Positions 12,369 to 15,282 of a DNA stretch of 15,282 bases are shown here, in pieces. The notes under the pieces are model-generated. The model searched no databases. It saw only the letters and a program-made list of their open reading frames with translations, and had not been told where the DNA came from. The DNA lies in contig JAUXLW010000011.1 of the NCBI GenBank assembly GCA_030623545.1, forward strand, positions 1 through 15,282, written 5' to 3'. Numbering within the stretch: the first letter of the stretch is position 1; the number at the start of each line of letters is the position of its first letter. The position numbers were made by a program, and so were the translations under genes. This DNA is from Acidimicrobiia bacterium (lineage in GTDB: Bacteria; Actinomycetota; Acidimicrobiia; Spongiisociales; SHLN01).

Positions 12369-13504
12369 CTGCTTGCCTCCATCTGCGGTGACAATGCATA
12401 ACCGTCACCGTCTGCCGCCTCTCGGACCGCCGACAACAGAGTGGGATCGATCCATTCCTCCGAAATGAACTCGGGATATACCGGAAGGCGGGGTTTGAGC
12501 TCGAATCCGGCGGCCGCAGTGCGGTTTCGCAGCTCCTCGAGATGGGGCCAGGGCTGCTCGGGGTTGACCCAGTCGATCGTCAGTGGCGAGACACCGCCCC
12601 AGTCGTTGATTCCGGCGTCGAGATAAACCTCATACCTCTCAGAGAGATTTGGTGGAACCTGCACATTCATGCCTGGGCCGAGGATCCAGCGGGCTACCGC
12701 TACCACCCTGGCAAGATACTGCGCCGTGGGCTCGGCAGAGCGGCGCATGGGCGTGTCCGCTTTGGCCCGAAAGTTCTGAACGATGACCTCCTGCAGGCAG
12801 CCCCACCTCTCGTGCAGGTCGGCAAGGGCAAACAGGCTTGCGACCACCTCTGCCGGGGTTTCTCCGATTCCGACGAGCACGCCGCTGGTGAACGGCACCT
12901 TGGCGGCCCCGGCTGCCTCGATGGTCGCCACCCTTCTTCGGGGCTCTTTGTCGGGGCAGTTGAAGTGGGGCATCCCCGGCTCCATGAGACGCGGCGATAT
13001 GTTCTCGAGCATGAGACCCATCGAAGGATTGGAGGGTCGCAGCGCCCGGATGGTGGCTTCGTCCATCAGACCGGGGTTGGCATGGGGAAACAGCGACGTC
13101 TCGGCTGCCACTGCCTCCGACATCGCCCGGACGTAGTCGAGCGTGCTCTCGTAACCATGATCGTCGAGCCAGTTGCGAGCCTGCGGCCAGCGGTCCTCGG
13201 GGCGGTCGCCGAGTGTGAAAAGGGCCTCCGTGCACCGCTGCCTCTCGCCTGCTCTGGCCACCGCCATCACCTCCTCCGGCTCCAGGTACTCCCCTCCTGC
13301 GCCGGGAGGCTTGGCGAAGGTGCAATAGGTGCAGGTGTCAAAACAAAGAGTGGTGAGGGGTATGAAGACCTTGCGCGAGTAGGTCACTGTGTGGCCGTGG
13401 CCCTCGTCGCGCAGCCTGGCAGCCTCTCTGAACAGAGGCGACGGGTCGCGTTGTCCGACCAGATATTCCTCGGCAAGCAGAGGATCGGGAACAGGGTGAG
13501 CCAT
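12365..13504 (-). CDS. cofG: FO synthase subunit CofG (radical SAM)
   Basis: CofG completes FO formation by a second radical SAM step, cyclising the CofH product. The 379-residue protein has the cluster cysteines Cys54, Cys58 and Cys61 in CFDTCTYC, just after KVFIPLTTLC. Further family segments are FTLGDRPE, LFPHANPG, LMLENISPRL, CPDKEPRRR, SGVLVGIGET and VIVQNFRAK, with a C-terminal INDWGGVSPLTIDWVNPEQPWP. These match the CofG half of the FbiC fusion found in many actinomycetes. Here CofG and CofH are separate polypeptides joined by a TTGA stop-start overlap. The ATG at 13504 lies 12 nt after the flippase stop and has no strong Shine-Dalgarno, though TAGACT 9 nt upstream could be an internal -10. 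Confidence 0.95.
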   Translation of the reverse strand: MAHPVPDPLLAEEYLVGQRDPSPLFREAARLRDEGHGHTVTYSRKVFIPLTTLCFDTCTYCTFAKPPGAGGEYLEPEEVMAVARAGERQRCTEALFTLGDRPEDRWPQARNWLDDHGYESTLDYVRAMSEAVAAETSLFPHANPGLMDEATIRALRPSNPSMGLMLENISPRLMEPGMPHFNCPDKEPRRRVATIEAAGAAKVPFTSGVLVGIGETPAEVVASLFALADLHERWGCLQEVIVQNFRAKADTPMRRSAEPTAQYLARVVAVARWILGPGMNVQVPPNLSERYEVYLDAGINDWGGVSPLTIDWVNPEQPWPHLEELRNRTAAAGFELKPRLPVYPEFISEEWIDPTLLSAVREAADGDGYALSPQMEASS

Positions 13505-13516
13505 GGTGGTGCGAGT

Positions 13517-15028
13517 CTATGCCGGACCGTCTGATTGGGTGGCAGCCGATTTTCGCAGGATCTTCTCCAACAGCCTGTTGCCGGTGGTCCTTTCGATGAC
13601 TGTTGCCACTCTTCGGAGTTTCGACTCAAAGAAAGCCTGGCTTCCCGCGATCACCACAAGTAGGAAAACCGCCCCCGCCGCCACCAGGCGCACCCAGGAA
13701 AGAGCATCGTCGAGAAGCAGCTGGGTGAGCAGCGCCAGAGCCGTTCCCGCGCCTGTGAGCAGATAGACAGAGCCGACGGCCCGCGCCACCTTCTTCAGCT
13801 CCAGGCCTAGCGCTTCGACCACAAACGCCACGATCATTGCCCCGGTGAGCACGAGATAGAGGCCGGACGCCAGCGCGATCTCATCGACCGAATCTGGCGG
13901 CGCCAGCCAGCCCACCAGCCCCATGACCACCAGCAATCCCGCCCCCCGCGCAGCCAACAGGGCAGCCCGGACCCGCACGGTATCGGCCGACTCAAACAGC
14001 ATGAGAGCCACCACGACGACCACTTCGAATGCCATGGCAGCTCCAAGGATCTGAATAGAGAAAACCGACTCTTGCCACCTCCCCCGCCACACAGCAGCCT
14101 CCAGCGGGCCGGCCAGCGATGTGAACAAAAGCGGAATGGTCCCGATCAGAAGAGACGCCACCAGCAACGAGTCGAGAGCCGCCCGGCGTCTGCGCCACGG
14201 GTCGCCGTGCATCGAAGCAAACGTTGGCACCAGCACCCACCGCACCGGGGCGGTAAGCGACAAGACCGAGTCCATCGCCAGCCGATAGGCAAAGTAGAAG
14301 AAACCGACGACCTCCACCGAGGCGGCCAGGCCGAGCGCAGCGAATGGACCATGCCGCAGCAGCCCCGTGGCGGCCGCCACCAGCAGGACCGGGCGTGAAC
14401 GTCGGGCGATTCGGCCGACCCCCCGGATTGAAGCTCTTCCAAAGGGGATCGCCACCCTGCGAACCGCCAACCAGGCAAACAAGGAAAGCAGCGGCTTAGT
14501 GATGAGAAGTGGGAGCACAAAGCTGGCAGCTCCCAAGTCCAGGGCCGCGAATAGGGCCACGAGCGCGTAATGGGCCACAAGTGCAGAGCCGTCGAGCCGT
14601 TCGGCGACCCTCTGATGACCGTGGCTCCGCAGCAGTCCCAATCCAATCGGAGCAAAAAAGCCGAGTGGGGAAGCGACGGCGGCTATGAGGAGGACAGAAC
14701 GGACCGATGGCTCGTCGAAGAGCCAGCCGCCCAACAGTGCCAGCAGGGCTAGGGCGACGGCCATCAGCGAAGACACCTGGAGGGAGTACCAAACCGCACT
14801 GGCGTGAACATTGGGCGATGCGTACCGTCCCCGATCGACCAGATAGCTGCGCACACCACCATCGCCCAGACCGAAGATCAGAGACCCCACCCCGATGGCT
14901 ACCGCGAAGACGCCGAAGTCCCCTTCTGCCAGGAGCCAGCCAAGCAAGCCTTGCGCCGGCAGCCCGAAGGCGAACGCTAAGGCGGTGAGCCGCAGCGTGC
15001 CGCCCGGCCCGGCTTGGGATGAAGTCAC
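13517..15028 (-). CDS. MOP-superfamily polysaccharide flippase-like membrane protein
   Basis: The 503-residue protein is hydrophobic throughout, with about 12 to 14 probable transmembrane helices. The first hydrophobic stretch is at about residues 14-34 and clusters continue to about residue 465, followed by a basic C-terminal tail. The layout, with N-terminal LTALAFAFGLPAQGLLGWLLA, a GLGDGGVRSYLV loop after helix two, and a MATE-like repeat of two six-helix halves, resembles Wzx/RfbX-type lipid-linked sugar flippases and related polysaccharide transporters. Assignment within the superfamily is by composition and topology, so the substrate is unknown. The start is GTG at 15028 with no clear Shine-Dalgarno. 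It lies 12 nt upstream of cofG, so it probably shares the cofG-cofH transcript. This is odd because F420 synthesis is cytoplasmic. Confidence 0.72.
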   Translation of the reverse strand: MTSSQAGPGGTLRLTALAFAFGLPAQGLLGWLLAEGDFGVFAVAIGVGSLIFGLGDGGVRSYLVDRGRYASPNVHASAVWYSLQVSSLMAVALALLALLGGWLFDEPSVRSVLLIAAVASPLGFFAPIGLGLLRSHGHQRVAERLDGSALVAHYALVALFAALDLGAASFVLPLLITKPLLSLFAWLAVRRVAIPFGRASIRGVGRIARRSRPVLLVAAATGLLRHGPFAALGLAASVEVVGFFYFAYRLAMDSVLSLTAPVRWVLVPTFASMHGDPWRRRRAALDSLLVASLLIGTIPLLFTSLAGPLEAAVWRGRWQESVFSIQILGAAMAFEVVVVVALMLFESADTVRVRAALLAARGAGLLVVMGLVGWLAPPDSVDEIALASGLYLVLTGAMIVAFVVEALGLELKKVARAVGSVYLLTGAGTALALLTQLLLDDALSWVRLVAAGAVFLLVVIAGSQAFFESKLRRVATVIERTTGNRLLEKILRKSAATQSDGPA

Positions 15029-15043
15029 AGGATCCAGGACGCC

Positions 15044-15049
15044 AGGCTA
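15044..15049 (-). promoter_or_regulatory. Possible -10 element (TAGCCT) upstream of the flippase operon
   Basis: On the minus strand TAGCCT ends 15 nt before the GTG at 15028. Six nt after it there is a CTG codon (15037-15035) in frame with the GTG, matching the spacing of the other leaderless candidates. A CTG start would be rare, so a 9-nt leader is equally possible. Weak evidence. Confidence 0.25.
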
Positions 15050-15073
15050 GATCTGGCTCCGCCTTTCTTCTAT

Positions 15074-15092
15074 TTCCCCCGGGCCGGGGGAA
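15074..15092. terminator. GC-rich hairpin upstream of the flippase operon
   Basis: TTCCCCC (15074-15080) and GGGGGAA (15086-15092) form a perfect 7-bp stem with a 5-nt loop. It lies within the repeated intergenic block and may end transcription entering from outside the window or be a structural part of the repeat. Confidence 0.4.
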
Positions 15093-15148
15093 GGTGGCAC
15101 CGGCGCAGCCGGTGACGGAAAGAGGGCGCGGTTCCCTCCAATTGAGCC
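15093..15148. repeat. Intergenic repeat, copy 1
   Basis: This copy begins GGTGGCACCGGCGCAGCCGG and contains a perfect hairpin (CACCGGC 15098-15104, GCCGGTG 15108-15114, loop GCA). It aligns without gaps to copy 2, which starts 133 nt downstream, with 41 of the first 48 positions identical. Similarity also continues upstream (from about 15066) with gaps. Confidence 0.65.
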
Positions 15149-15179
15149 TCCCCCTCCTCGCCTTCGCTTCGCTCAGGCG

Positions 15180-15197
15180 GTCCTCCCCCAGGAGGAC
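15180..15197. repeat. Perfect 7-bp palindrome between the repeat copies
   Basis: GTCCTCC (15180-15186) and GGAGGAC (15191-15197) pair perfectly around a CCCA loop. The preceding TTCGCTTCGC stretch is itself internally repeated. No coding function is evident. Confidence 0.5.
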
Positions 15198-15225
15198 ATT
15201 GATGTTCTCCTTCCCTGTGGGGGTT

Positions 15226-15282
15226 GGTGGGGCCGGCGCAGCCGGTGAGGGATGGGGGGCGCGGTTCTCTCCAACAAGGCTC
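15226..15282. repeat. Intergenic repeat, copy 2 (may continue beyond the window)
   Basis: This copy matches copy 1 at a 133-nt offset, with the central CCGGCGCAGCCGG hairpin conserved and divergence mainly at the end. The window edge cuts it, so the unit length is unknown and further copies may follow. It looks like a dispersed or tandem noncoding repeat, not an insertion sequence. Confidence 0.6.

Noticed and set aside
12542..13534. A 330-codon plus-strand ORF opposite cofG
   Set aside because: It is antisense to an unmistakable CofG with correct radical SAM motifs, and its composition (Arg/Gly/His-rich) shows no domain. Long shadow frames are common in high-GC DNA.

Overview
The window is high-GC bacterial DNA that most resembles an actinomycete, possibly Acidimicrobiia. 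Three things support this: the block trmD-rplS-lepB-(DUF2469)-yraN-comM-dprA, which is a known actinobacterial arrangement; the DUF2469 gene itself; and the FO-synthase genes cofG and cofH of coenzyme F420 synthesis. The class-level placement is an inference. I see no tRNA, rRNA, CRISPR array, insertion sequence or phage gene.

Layout. (1) 34-1686, plus strand: a CHAD-domain protein, then a protein with a CYTH/triphosphate-tunnel-like pattern. (2) 1840-4317, minus strand: comM then dprA, overlapping by 4 nt. A 41-codon ORF resembling the missing DprA C-terminal winged helix overlaps the dprA end in another frame. (3) 4394-5296, plus strand: three small genes (tandem zinc ribbon plus membrane anchor, a 36-residue membrane peptide, a 64-residue Cys/His zinc-site protein). 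They sit between yraN and comM, which are normally close neighbours. (4) 5297-8206, minus strand: trmD, rplS, lepB, DUF2469 and yraN, i.e. tRNA modification, ribosome, protein export and nuclease-like functions. The usual rnhB is absent from its place, and trmD has no rpsP/rimM upstream. (5) 8253-9035, plus strand: a YbjQ-family protein with a long N-terminal extension, divergent from trmD. (6) 9060-15028, minus strand: a compact run of MOP-type flippase, cofG, cofH and a PLP-dependent decarboxylase, with gaps of 12, -4 and 6 nt. CofH carries about 250 extra N-terminal residues of unassigned alpha/beta character. (7) 15029-15282: noncoding DNA rich in hairpins, with two copies of an imperfect repeat.

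How the genes work together. ComM and DprA serve natural transformation and recombination of incoming single strands. CofG and CofH together make FO, the deazaflavin chromophore of F420, from tyrosine and a ribityl-pyrimidine. The decarboxylase and flippase are probably co-transcribed with them, but their link to F420 is unknown.

Regulation. Five genes at the start of transcription units (1051, 4317, 4394, 5010, 8206) have TANNNT ending 6-7 nt before the start codon and no well-placed Shine-Dalgarno. This suggests leaderless transcripts. Internal operon genes (dprA, cofH, DUF2469, decarboxylase) instead have clear Shine-Dalgarno sequences.
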